From positions 1 through 64,000 of the forward strand of contig PVNI01000017.1 in NCBI GenBank assembly GCA_003001795.1: a stretch of 64,000 nucleotides of DNA. Reading direction: 5' to 3'. Position numbers and translations under genes: made by a program. Positions 8,817 to 16,454 of the stretch are shown here, one piece after another (position 1 is the stretch's first letter; every line of letters starts with the position of its first letter). Under the pieces are notes generated by a model. It worked only from the letters and a program-made list of their open reading frames with translations, was not told the DNA's origin and did not search any database. The DNA comes from Actinomadura viridilutea. Its GTDB lineage: Bacteria; Actinomycetota; Actinomycetes; Streptosporangiales; Streptosporangiaceae.

Positions 8817-9561
8817 CGGAGTCTCCCAGGTAGGCGGCGACGACGCGGGGGTCGCGGCGGATCTCGGCGTAGGGGCCCTCGGCCAGGACGCGGCCGTGCT
8901 GCAGGACGGTCACCCGGTCGGCCAGGCTGGCGACCACGTTCATGTTGTGCTCGACCAGCACGACCGTGCGGCCGTCCCGGACGCGGCGGACGAGGTCCAC
9001 GGTGCGGTCGACGTCCTCCACGCCCATCCCGGCGGTCGGCTCGTCCAGCAGCAGCACCTTCGGGTCGAGCGCCAGCGCGAGGGCGAGTTCCAGGGCGCGC
9101 TTGCGCCCGTAGGCCAGCGACGCGGCCGGCACGTGGGCGTGGTCGGCCAGGCCGACGCGCTCCAGCAGCTCGTCGGCGCGGCCGGAGAAGCGGCCCAGCG
9201 CGCGGTCGGACTTCCAGAACCGCCAGCCGAGGCCGGTGCGGCCGGCCAGCGCCAGCTCCACGTGCTGGCGGGGGGTGAGCTCGGCGAACAGGCTGGTGAT
9301 CTGGAAGGAGCGGGCCACGCCGAGACGGGCGATCCGCTCGGGGCTCAGGCCCGCCAGCTCGCGCCCCTCCAGCCGCACGCTGCCCGCCGACGGCCGCAGG
9401 AACCCGGTCAGCAGGTTGAACAGCGTGGTCTTGCCCGCGCCGTTGGGCCCGACCAGCGCGTGCACGCTGCCCTCGGCGACGTCCAGGTCCACGCCGTCCA
9501 CGGCCCGGAACCCGCGGAACTCCTTGACCAGGCCCCGGGCGCGCAGGACAGGACCGTCCAT
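8803..9561 (-). CDS. livG: ABC transporter ATPase LivG
   Basis: 252-aa ATPase that is the first gene of the importer operon. Walker A is GPNGAGKTT, Walker B LLLDEPTAGM, and the D/H-loop region is LVEHNMNVVASLADRV. The frame is open to 9597, but ATG 9561 is chosen because a ggagg Shine-Dalgarno sequence lies five bases upstream. A slightly degenerate signature motif (AASLAYGRKRALELA) replaces LSGGQ, as is usual in LivG proteins. Its promoter must lie in the 278-bp region shared with the divergent secreted hydrolase genes, which couples uptake and extracellular depolymerisation. Confidence 0.92.
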   Translation of the reverse strand: MDGPVLRARGLVKEFRGFRAVDGVDLDVAEGSVHALVGPNGAGKTTLFNLLTGFLRPSAGSVRLEGRELAGLSPERIARLGVARSFQITSLFAELTPRQHVELALAGRTGLGWRFWKSDRALGRFSGRADELLERVGLADHAHVPAASLAYGRKRALELALALALDPKVLLLDEPTAGMGVEDVDRTVDLVRRVRDGRTVVLVEHNMNVVASLADRVTVLQHGRVLAEGPYAEIRRDPRVVAAYLGDSDAAR

Positions 9562-9839
9562 GCAGCCTCCTCGCACTCGCGACGTGACCCGGACCACACC
9601 GGGCCGCCGTGACCGTGAACGCTAGGAGTCCCGGGGTGACGCGGCCATGTGGCGCGTCCACACATTCGCGGGCCCGAACACCGAGGTGGCCCACATCACA
9701 CCTCTGTCGCCGGGGTTTGGCGGCGGGGTGGCGGGCGTCCCCACATCGCGGCGGCCAAGAGTGGGTCCCGGCAACGTGGCCCGTGTCACGCGCCGCGAGG
9801 ACCATGGCGGGCGTTCACCTCCCCGGCGAAGGAGCCGCC
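9562..9839. promoter_or_regulatory. Shared divergent control region, importer operon / secreted PHB hydrolases
   Basis: 278 bp between livG (-) and the oligomer hydrolase (+). The hexamer ATGTGG or its complement recurs: ATGTGG at 9647-9652, CCACACAT at 9658-9665, CCACAT at 9691-9696 and CCACAT at 9741-9746. The first two form an inverted repeat TGTGG-N5-CCACA (9648-9662), and GTGG-C-CCAC at 9686-9694 is a second small palindrome. These are plausible operator half-sites for a regulator acting on both transcripts, perhaps the PucR-type protein at 2937. A gaaggag ribosome-binding site precedes the + gene at about 9828. Confidence 0.5.
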
Positions 9840-11156
9840 ATGCCGACAGTTCGTCTTCGCCTTCTCAGCACGGGCGCCGCCGCCCTGACCGCGCTGACGC
9901 TCATGCCCGCCCCCGCCCGCGCCCAGACGGGGTGCGGCGCGCGGCTCGTCGTCCCGGGCGCGCAGCACCAGGTCGCGGCCTGCCTGGACGACCTGACGAC
10001 GGCGGGCACGGTCGCGTCCGGCCACACCGTCCGGGACGACTGGGCGGGGCTGCACCCGGCGGGCACGCGCAACCCGACCGGGGTGCCGGGAATCCAGATC
10101 GACGGCTACTTCCCGGACTCCTCGACCTTCAACACCCACCACGGCTGGAACCACGACGCGCAGTTCGTCATCCGGCTGCCCGAGAAATGGAACGGCGGCC
10201 TGGTCGTCACGGGATCGCCGGGGAACCGCCGCCAGTACGCCAACGACTTCGCCATCTCCGACTGGGTGCTCGCCAAGGGATACGCGTTCGCCGCCACGGA
10301 CAAGGGCAACAGCGGTACCGAGTTCTATAAGGACGGCCGCCGCCCCGGGGACGCCATCGTCGAATGGAACCACCGGGTGACGCAGCTGACCATCGCGGCC
10401 AAAGCGGTCGTGACGCAGCGCTACGGCAGGCCCCCGCGCCGCACCTTCGCCGCCGGCATCTCCAACGGCGGCTACCTGGTGCGCTGGCAGTTGGAGAACC
10501 GGCCGGAGCTGTACGACGGAGGCATCGACTCCGAAGGCACCCTGTGGCGCGCCGACGGCCCCAACGCGCTGACGTTCCTGCCGCCCATACTGCGCGCGTA
10601 CCCGTCGTACGCCGAGACCGGGGACCCGGCCGCGCACCGGGCCCTTCTCGACGCCGGCCTCGCTCCCGGCTCAGAGTTCCTGTGGCCGTACCACGACCAG
10701 GTGTACTGGGGGCTGACCCAGCGCATCTACCGCCAGGAGCTCGACCCCTCCTACACCGGCGCGGAGGCCGACTACGACTACTTCTCACGTCCGGCATCGG
10801 TGCGCAGGGCGGTCGAGCGCATCTCTCTGACCGGACGCATCCGCAAACCGCTCATCACCCTGCACGGCACGTACGACGCGCTGCTGCCCATCGCCAAGGT
10901 CTCCGACGTGTACGCGCAGATGGTGCGCGCGTCGAAGGCCGCGCCGTACCGCTACTACCGGCTCGAAGGCGGCAACCACGTCGACGGCCTCTACGACGCC
11001 TACCCAGACCGGCTCCGACCGCTGCTGCCGTGCATGCGCAGCGCGTTCAGCGCCTTGGAGACCTGGGTCGCGGGCGGCCAGGCGCCTCCGCCGAGCGCCA
11101 CCCTGCCCCGGCCCACTTCGGGGGATCCCGCCAACAGCTGCTCCCTCAGCGGCTAA
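9840..11156 (+). CDS. Secreted 3-hydroxybutyrate-oligomer hydrolase / tannase-like esterase
   Basis: 438-aa secreted alpha/beta-hydrolase with a Sec signal peptide ending PAPARA before QTGC. The nucleophile elbow is AGISNGGY, with Ser at 208. The acid lies in HGTYDALLP and the His in GGNHVDG. The SNGG elbow and the overall layout match the family that contains D-3-hydroxybutyrate oligomer hydrolases and tannase-like esterases. ATG 9840 has a strong gaaggag site. The PHB depolymerase starts 23 bp downstream on the same strand, so the pair is probably one transcript: the depolymerase cuts polymer and this enzyme trims oligomers outside the cell. A feruloyl/tannin ester substrate is the alternative, but context favours hydroxybutyrate oligomers. 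Confidence 0.68.
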   Translation: MPTVRLRLLSTGAAALTALTLMPAPARAQTGCGARLVVPGAQHQVAACLDDLTTAGTVASGHTVRDDWAGLHPAGTRNPTGVPGIQIDGYFPDSSTFNTHHGWNHDAQFVIRLPEKWNGGLVVTGSPGNRRQYANDFAISDWVLAKGYAFAATDKGNSGTEFYKDGRRPGDAIVEWNHRVTQLTIAAKAVVTQRYGRPPRRTFAAGISNGGYLVRWQLENRPELYDGGIDSEGTLWRADGPNALTFLPPILRAYPSYAETGDPAAHRALLDAGLAPGSEFLWPYHDQVYWGLTQRIYRQELDPSYTGAEADYDYFSRPASVRRAVERISLTGRIRKPLITLHGTYDALLPIAKVSDVYAQMVRASKAAPYRYYRLEGGNHVDGLYDAYPDRLRPLLPCMRSAFSALETWVAGGQAPPPSATLPRPTSGDPANSCSLSG

Positions 11157-11179
11157 TCCACCCCGACGGGAGGTCATCG

Positions 11180-12196
11180 ATGAAACTCCCCACTCGCAAG
11201 CTCGCGACCGTCCTGAGCGCGGTCGCGGGCGTACTGATCGCCACGACCGCCCAGTCCCCCGCCGCCGCGGCGGCGGAATCGCTGCCCCGCCTCAACATCA
11301 GCGCCGTCTACGCCAGCGGCGTGTCGTCCGGCGGCTACATGGCCGACCAGCTGCACGTCGCCTATTCCGGCACGGTCAAAGGCGTCGGAATCTTCAGCGC
11401 CGGGGCGTACCACTGCGCCCGCGGCAGCATCACCACCGCGCAGCTCGCGTGCATGAACGACCTGTACGACGACAACCCCGCCGAGCTGCAGCGCATCGCG
11501 TCCGACCGGGCCGCCCAAGGCCGCATCGACCCCGTCTCCAACCTGGCCGGGCACAAGGTGTGGCTCTACCACGGCGTCAACGACTACACCGTGAAGCAGT
11601 CGGTCACCGACGGGCTCGCCACGTTCTACCAGGCCTTCGGCGCGAACGTGGCGTACACCAAGACCTCCTTGGCCGGGCACGCCTGGGTCAGCCCGATCGG
11701 CCCGAACCCGTGCGTGGCCACCTACACGCCGTACATCAACAAGTGCTCCGACGACCCTGAGGGGTCGATGCTGCGCCATCTGCTCGGCAGCGTCGCCGCC
11801 CCCGCGTCCACGCCCACCGGCACGCTCCTGAGCTTCGACCAGAACCAGTACGCCCCCAACGGCAACGCGGCGTCCATCAGCATGGGCGGCACCGGGTTCG
11901 CCTACATCCCGCAGAACTGCGCCAATGGGGCGTCGTGCCGCCTGATCGTCGCCCTGCACGGATGCCAGCAGGGCTACAACACGATCGGCACCACGTTCGT
12001 CACCAGGGCCTACCTGAACGAATACGCCGACACCAACAACCTCGTCGTCCTCTACCCGCAGGCCACGGCCAGCGCTCTGACGAACCCCCAGGGCTGCTGG
12101 AACTGGTGGGGGTACGGCGGGGACACCGCCTACGACATGAAGGGCGGCAAGCAGATCGAGACCCTGATGCGCATGGTCCGTGCCCTCGGCGCCTGA
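11180..12196 (+). CDS. phaZ: Secreted PHB depolymerase (Penicillium-type catalytic domain)
   Basis: 338-aa secreted poly(3-hydroxybutyrate) depolymerase with a Sec signal peptide (to about residue 31, SPAAAAA). The serine lies in the lipase-like box GVSSGGYM at residue 49, the acid in YHGVNDYTV, the His in AGHAWVSP. The C-terminal half has VALHGCQQGY and GCWNWWGY, the conserved region around the oxyanion hole. The order corresponds to the circularly permuted type II depolymerases such as that of Penicillium funiculosum. No separate substrate-binding domain follows the catalytic domain. The start is ATG with a ggaggtc site. The gene ends inside a 22-bp tandem duplication that copies its stop codon. 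Confidence 0.85.
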   Translation: MKLPTRKLATVLSAVAGVLIATTAQSPAAAAAESLPRLNISAVYASGVSSGGYMADQLHVAYSGTVKGVGIFSAGAYHCARGSITTAQLACMNDLYDDNPAELQRIASDRAAQGRIDPVSNLAGHKVWLYHGVNDYTVKQSVTDGLATFYQAFGANVAYTKTSLAGHAWVSPIGPNPCVATYTPYINKCSDDPEGSMLRHLLGSVAAPASTPTGTLLSFDQNQYAPNGNAASISMGGTGFAYIPQNCANGASCRLIVALHGCQQGYNTIGTTFVTRAYLNEYADTNNLVVLYPQATASALTNPQGCWNWWGYGGDTAYDMKGGKQIETLMRMVRALGA

Positions 12197-12234
12197 CCGC
12201 CCGGCCCTCGGCGCATGACCGCCCGGCCCTCAGG
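12182..12234. repeat. 22-bp tandem duplication spanning a stop codon
   Basis: The unit gccctcggcgc(c/a)tgaccg begins at 12182 and repeats at 12204, with a partial third copy at 12226. Copy 1 contains the TGA of the PHB depolymerase and copy 2 contains another TGA. The convergent PHP-domain gene stops within the third partial copy. Confidence 0.8.
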
Positions 12235-13258
12235 AGCCCCCGCGCGCCCAGGCGAGCAGGTCGTCGGCGCTCATGGTGTTGACGACCTGCTCGGGCGCGA
12301 CGCCGCAGCGGGCGGCGCGGTCGCAGCCGTTGGGCTGCCAGTCGAGCTGGCCGGGGGCGTGCGCGTCGGAGTCGATCGCGAACCGGCAGCCCGCCTCGAC
12401 CGCCAGCCGCAGCAGCCGCTTGGGCGGGTCCAGCCGCTCCGGCCGCGAATTGATCTCCACCGCGACGTCGTAGGCCGCGCAGGCGTCGAACACCAGCGCG
12501 GCGTCGAACTGCGACTCCGGCCGCACGCCGCCGCGCCGCCCGCCGCCCTTGACGATCCGCCCGGTGCAGTGCCCCAGGACGTTCACCCGCGGGTCGCGCA
12601 CCGCCGCGACCATCCGCCGCGTCATCGCCGCGCGGTCCATGCGGAGCTTGGAATGGACGCTGGCCACCACCACGTCCAGCCGGTCCAGCAGCTCCGGGTC
12701 CTGGTCCAGCGAGCCGTCCTCGAGGATGTCGACCTCGATGCCGGTCAGGACGCGAAACGGCGCCAGCTCGGCGCTCAGCTCCGCCACCGCGTCCAGCTGC
12801 CGCCGCAGCCGCTCGGCCGACAGCCCGTTCGCCACGGTCAGGCGCGGCGAGTGGTCGGTCAGCGCGATGTAGTCGTGGCCGAGGTCGCGGGCGGTCTCGG
12901 CCATCTCCCTGATGGACGCGCCGCCGTCCGACCAGTCGCTGTGGGTGTGCAGGTCGCCCCGCAGCGCCCGCCGCAGCGCCGCGGCCGCCTCGTCCAGCGG
13001 CGCGCCCTCGGTCGCCTCCAGCCGCCGCAGGTACACCGGGGTCTCCCCGCGCAGCGCCTCCTCGATCACCAGGGCGGTGACCTTGCCGATGCCGGGCAGC
13101 TCGGTCAGCGTGCCGCGCCGCGCCCGCTCGGCCAGCTCGTCGCGCGGCGTGCGCCCGGCCAGGTCGGCCGCGTTCCGGAACGCCCGCACACGGTAGGTCG
13201 GCTCGTGCGCGCGCTCCAGCAGGAACGCGATGCGCCGCAACGCCTCCACGGGGTCCAC
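12230..13258 (-). CDS. PHP-domain phosphoesterase with N-terminal HhH segment
   Basis: About 342-aa cytoplasmic protein. An N-terminal helix-hairpin-helix region like that of family X DNA polymerases (LPGIGKVTALVIEEALRG) precedes a PHP metal-dependent phosphoesterase domain. Metal ligands are visible in RGDLHTHSDWSDG, LTDHSPR, GIEVDI, SVHSK, LGHCTGR and IDSDAHAP. It has no polymerase domain, so this is the stand-alone actinobacterial form. GTG 13258 (VDPVEALRR) is chosen because family members start there and a TACGGT -10-like box lies just upstream; ATG 13306 would add 16 unconserved residues. A role in DNA repair or histidinol-phosphatase-like chemistry is possible; the substrate is unknown. 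Confidence 0.8.
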   Translation of the reverse strand: MDPVEALRRIAFLLERAHEPTYRVRAFRNAADLAGRTPRDELAERARRGTLTELPGIGKVTALVIEEALRGETPVYLRRLEATEGAPLDEAAAALRRALRGDLHTHSDWSDGGASIREMAETARDLGHDYIALTDHSPRLTVANGLSAERLRRQLDAVAELSAELAPFRVLTGIEVDILEDGSLDQDPELLDRLDVVVASVHSKLRMDRAAMTRRMVAAVRDPRVNVLGHCTGRIVKGGGRRGGVRPESQFDAALVFDACAAYDVAVEINSRPERLDPPKRLLRLAVEAGCRFAIDSDAHAPGQLDWQPNGCDRAARCGVAPEQVVNTMSADDLLAWARGGS

Positions 13259-13266
13259 TCCCCGAC

Positions 13267-13282
13267 CGTACCCAGGTATGAC
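13267..13282 (-). promoter_or_regulatory. Copy 1 of a 16-bp motif flanking the two-component genes
   Basis: Read on the minus strand, this is gtcatacctgggtacg. It matches 15 of 16 bases with the copy at 15386-15401. It lies between the PHP gene start and the sensor kinase start, about 60 bp before the kinase ATG. Candidate binding site for the NarL-type regulator encoded next door. Confidence 0.45.
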
Positions 13283-13341
13283 CTCGAAGTCGCACCACGG
13301 TGTCATTCGCCGAGGCCCGCGGCGGCCATAGCCTTGCGCAC

Positions 13342-14655
13342 ATGAGCGGCGACGACACCCCGAAGCAGGGCCTGGCGCAGACGCTCGTTCTGGCGGTGCG
13401 GCCCTTCGTCGCCGGCGTCGCCGGGGCGGCAGAGCCGCGCCGGGCCGACCGGCCGTGGCCGCCGCGGCTGCGCGACACCCGCCTGAACCGCCTGCCGTTC
13501 GCCGTCGTCCTCCAGGTGATCGACCTGGCGATAGCGGTGATCATCGCCTTCGGGACGTACTCCCTGCTGGTCACCGAGACCGCCGAACGCGGCCTGTCGG
13601 TGTCGAACGGGGAGCTGGGCATCGCCTCGTTCCTGCTGGCGCTGCCTATGGCGCTGCGCGAACGCCATCCCGTGGCCGCGTGGCGGCTGCTGTACGTGGC
13701 GATGCTCTACTCCGGGACGCACCACTGGCTGGACGTGCCGTTCCCCCCGGGCGGATCGGTCGCCGGCGTGCTGATCCTCTACACGGTGGCGGTGCGCTGC
13801 TCGGTCACCCTGACCGTCGGCGTCGGACTGTGGTCCGTCCTCGGGGTGCTGCTGGTCGACCAGCAGACGGGCGCCGGCGCGGCGGTGTTCGTGGCGGTGC
13901 CGCTGCTGATCGGGGCGTTCGTCCGGCTGCGCCAGAAGACCCGCGACGAGCTGGCCGAACGGGATCAGGCCGCGGCCCGGGAGCTGGCCGAGCAGCGCAA
14001 GCGGCACCGCGAGGCCGAGGCCGTGCTCAAGGAGCGCCAGCGCATCGCCCGGGAGCTGCACGACGTGGTGGCCCACCACATGTCGATGATCGCGATCCAG
14101 GCGGAGGCCGCGCCGTACACGGTGCCGGAGGTGCCCGACAAGATCCGCCGGGATCTGGCGGAGATCCGCGCGACCGCGCTCGAGGCGCTCACCGAGATGC
14201 GCCGCATCCTGGGCGTGCTGCGCTCGGAGGACGGCGTGGAGACCGCGCCGCAGCCGGGGCTGGACCGGCTGGACGCGCTGATGCGGTCCGCCCGCGGCGC
14301 CGGGCTGACCGTGAACAGCAGCGTCACCGGCGACCTGGCGGCCGTGCCGCAGGGCGTCGCGCTCAGCGCGTACCGCATCCTGCAGGAGGCGCTCAGCAAC
14401 GTCATGCGGCACGCCCCCGGCGCCGTCGTGGACGTCGAGCTGATCCAGCAGGAGGGCATCCTGTTGATCAGCGTGATCAACGGTCCCCCCGCCCCGGGGC
14501 ACCGCCCGTCGTCGCTGTCGCCGCCCGGCGAGGGGCACGGCCTGGTCGGCATGCGCGAGCGGGCCGCCATGCTGGGCGGCGGGGTGACCGCCAAACCCAC
14601 CCCCGAAGGAGGCTTCGCCGTGACCGCCACGCTCCCGCTGGGGACCCGGACATGA
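13342..14655 (+). CDS. DesK/NarX-type sensor histidine kinase
   Basis: 437-aa membrane sensor kinase. Residues about 45-190 carry five or six transmembrane helices with short loops. They are followed by a coiled-coil segment (DELAERDQAAARELAEQRKR) and a HisKA_3 domain with phosphoacceptor His240 in RELHDVVAHH. The HATPase domain has SNVMRHA and GHGLVGMRERAAMLGG. This layout is typical of DesK-like kinases that sense membrane state or hydrophobic ligands. The frame is open upstream to 13300, but ATG 13342 is the natural start. It overlaps its response regulator by 4 bp (ATGA), so the two are co-translated. Confidence 0.92.
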   Translation: MSGDDTPKQGLAQTLVLAVRPFVAGVAGAAEPRRADRPWPPRLRDTRLNRLPFAVVLQVIDLAIAVIIAFGTYSLLVTETAERGLSVSNGELGIASFLLALPMALRERHPVAAWRLLYVAMLYSGTHHWLDVPFPPGGSVAGVLILYTVAVRCSVTLTVGVGLWSVLGVLLVDQQTGAGAAVFVAVPLLIGAFVRLRQKTRDELAERDQAAARELAEQRKRHREAEAVLKERQRIARELHDVVAHHMSMIAIQAEAAPYTVPEVPDKIRRDLAEIRATALEALTEMRRILGVLRSEDGVETAPQPGLDRLDALMRSARGAGLTVNSSVTGDLAAVPQGVALSAYRILQEALSNVMRHAPGAVVDVELIQQEGILLISVINGPPAPGHRPSSLSPPGEGHGLVGMRERAAMLGGGVTAKPTPEGGFAVTATLPLGTRT

Positions 14656-15326
14656 CGATCCGCGTGGTCATCGTCGACGACCAGGGCATGGTCCGCACCG
14701 GGTTCGGGGTGCTGCTCAACGCCCAGCCCGACATCGAGGTGGTCGGCGAGGCGGTCGACGGCGCGCAAGCGCTGGCGGTGGTCGCCGAGACGCGGCCCGA
14801 CGTGGTCCTCATGGACGTGCGGATGCCGGTCATGGACGGCCTGGAGGCGACCCGCCGGCTGCTCAAGGACGCCGACCCAGGCGGCGCGCCTCCCCCGAAG
14901 GTGCTCATGCTCACCACCTTCGACCTCGACGACTACGTGTACGAGGCGCTGCGCGCGGGCGCGAGCGGCTTCCTGCTCAAGGACGCCTCCGCCGCCGAGC
15001 TGGCCGAGGCGGTGCGGATCATCGCGGCGGGCGACGCGCTGCTGTCCCCGTCGGTGACGCGGCGGCTGATCGCCGAGTTCGCCCGGCTGGGCGCGCCGCG
15101 CGCGCCGTCCCGGGAGCGGCTGGGCGAGCTGACCGAACGGGAGACCGAGGTGCTGACCCTCGTCGCCCGCGGGCTGTCCAACGCCGAGATCGCCGCCCGA
15201 CTGGTGGTGGCCGAGCAGACCGTCAAGACGCACTTCGGCCGCATCCTCGCCAAGCTCGGCCTGCGCGACCGGCCGCAGGCCATCGTCTACGCCTACGAGG
15301 TCGGCCTGGTCCGTCCCGGCGACTAG
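14652..15326 (+). CDS. NarL/LuxR-family response regulator
   Basis: 224-aa response regulator paired with the kinase above. The receiver domain has the acidic pair DD at 9-10, phosphoacceptor Asp55 (VLMDVRMP), Thr in LMLTTFD and Lys110 (FLLKDAS). The C-terminal LuxR HTH contains LTERETEVLTLVARGLSNAEIA and TVKTHFGRILAKLGL (quoted in parts). Nothing is missing, so it should be functional. The stop codon is followed directly by a 14-bp minisatellite and by a copy of a motif also found upstream of the kinase, which suggests autoregulation plus control of the downstream hydrolase gene. Confidence 0.93.
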   Translation: MTIRVVIVDDQGMVRTGFGVLLNAQPDIEVVGEAVDGAQALAVVAETRPDVVLMDVRMPVMDGLEATRRLLKDADPGGAPPPKVLMLTTFDLDDYVYEALRAGASGFLLKDASAAELAEAVRIIAAGDALLSPSVTRRLIAEFARLGAPRAPSRERLGELTERETEVLTLVARGLSNAEIAARLVVAEQTVKTHFGRILAKLGLRDRPQAIVYAYEVGLVRPGD

Positions 15327-15327
15327 C

Positions 15328-15385
15328 GTCGGCGTCACCCCCGTCAGCGTCACCCCGTCAGCGTCACCCCGTCAGCGTCACCCCC
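15328..15385. repeat. 14-bp minisatellite after the response regulator
   Basis: Four head-to-tail copies of gtcagcgtcacccc (first copy gtcggcgtcaccccc; first and fourth copies have one extra c) start two bases after the TAG stop. They run directly into the gtcatacc motif. Confidence 0.85.
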
Positions 15386-15401
15386 GTCATACCTGGGGAC
15401 G
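15386..15401 (+). promoter_or_regulatory. Copy 2 of the 16-bp two-component motif
   Basis: gtcatacctggggacg, 97 bp before the GTG of the secreted alpha/beta-hydrolase and pointing toward it. It differs at one base from the copy at 13267-13282 upstream of the kinase operon. Likely operator or promoter element for the NarL-type regulator. Confidence 0.45.
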
Positions 15402-15497
15402 ACGCGGAAGGACGGCTCCGCCGTGTGATCCGGGCTACGGGCGGCGGCTCCTAGCTTCCTGGCCAGTGCACTCCGCTGACCAGGAAGGACACCGCCC

Positions 15498-16454
15498 GTG
15501 CGCAGCCCCGTCCCCCGAAGGGCCCTGGCCGTCACCGCGGCCGTGCCGGCGGTCGTCGCGACGACCGCCGGGGCCGGCCACCCTGCGCCGTACGCGGCGC
15601 CGCAGGCCGGGCCGCAGCTGTCGCCCGCCTCGCTCGACGCGCGCTACGCCGTCGTCCGCGACGACATCCGGCGGGCCTACGTCGCCGCGCGTCAACTGGG
15701 GGACGGCGACCGCGCCGAGGCGCTGCGCGCGTTCCTCGCGCCCGGACGCCGCTTCCTGGCGTTCGACGCGCGCGGCCACGGCCAGGCCGTCGAGGTCGTC
15801 GGCGACCTCGCCCGAGCCGAACGGGTGGCGGTGCTGGTGCCGGGCGCGGACGGCCGGCTGTCCAACTTCGACGATCCCAAGTGGGCGGGCGGCGGCGCCC
15901 GCGCCGTCTACCGGCAGGCGCGGCGGACGGCTCCCGGCGTACGTGTCGCGGTGGTGGCCTGGCTCGGATACTCCTCCCCCTCCACCATCAGCCCGACAGT
16001 GCTCACCCCAGGACGCGCCTCCGACGGCGCGCGCAAGCTGCACCGCTTCTTGTCGGAGCTGCACCGTGCCAACGGGCGCGCCCGTATGGCGCTGCTGTGC
16101 CACAGCTACGGCTCGGTGATATGCGGCAAGGCCGCCAGTGGTTTGCGGTCGCTGCCAGTGGACGACATCGCGCTGTACGGCAGTCCTGGCGTCACCGTCT
16201 CGTCGGTCGCGGCCATGCACACCAGGGCGCGCGTATGGGCGGGACGGGCCGACGGCGACTGGACGCGGTACGTGCCTAAGGTGCGTGTGGCCGGCCTGGG
16301 GTTCGGCCCCGACCCGGCTGCCGAGTCGTTCGGCGCGTTGCGTTTCGCCGCCGGGAAGGGTGCGCACAGCGGATACCTGCGTCCCGGATCGGTGTCACTG
16401 CGCAACCTCACCTACATCGCGCTCGGCCGCACGGCGGAGGTGACCCGTGATTGA
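15498..16454 (+). CDS. Secreted alpha/beta-hydrolase, DUF1023-like
   Basis: 318-aa exported protein with a signal peptide (RRALAVTAAVPAVVATTAGAG region, hydrophobic residues 9-25). The fold core shows a central CHSYGS elbow, with Ser at 203. It is preceded by VAVLVPGADGRL and VAVVAWLGYSSP, the pattern of the DUF1023 (TAP/alpha-beta hydrolase) family in actinomycetes. The start GTG has a strong aggaagga site. It overlaps the next gene, a membrane acyltransferase, by 8 bp, so the two act as a unit, possibly in adding or removing acyl groups on a cell-surface molecule. The upstream motif suggests control by the neighbouring two-component system. Substrate unknown. Confidence 0.75.
   Translation: MRSPVPRRALAVTAAVPAVVATTAGAGHPAPYAAPQAGPQLSPASLDARYAVVRDDIRRAYVAARQLGDGDRAEALRAFLAPGRRFLAFDARGHGQAVEVVGDLARAERVAVLVPGADGRLSNFDDPKWAGGGARAVYRQARRTAPGVRVAVVAWLGYSSPSTISPTVLTPGRASDGARKLHRFLSELHRANGRARMALLCHSYGSVICGKAASGLRSLPVDDIALYGSPGVTVSSVAAMHTRARVWAGRADGDWTRYVPKVRVAGLGFGPDPAAESFGALRFAAGKGAHSGYLRPGSVSLRNLTYIALGRTAEVTRD

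Noticed and set aside
4946..9561. Importer taken at face value as a leucine/isoleucine/valine transporter
   Set aside because: HAAT transporters have broad substrates. The context of PHB depolymerase, oligomer hydrolase and hydroxybutyrate dehydrogenase makes an amino-acid role less likely, though it is not excluded.
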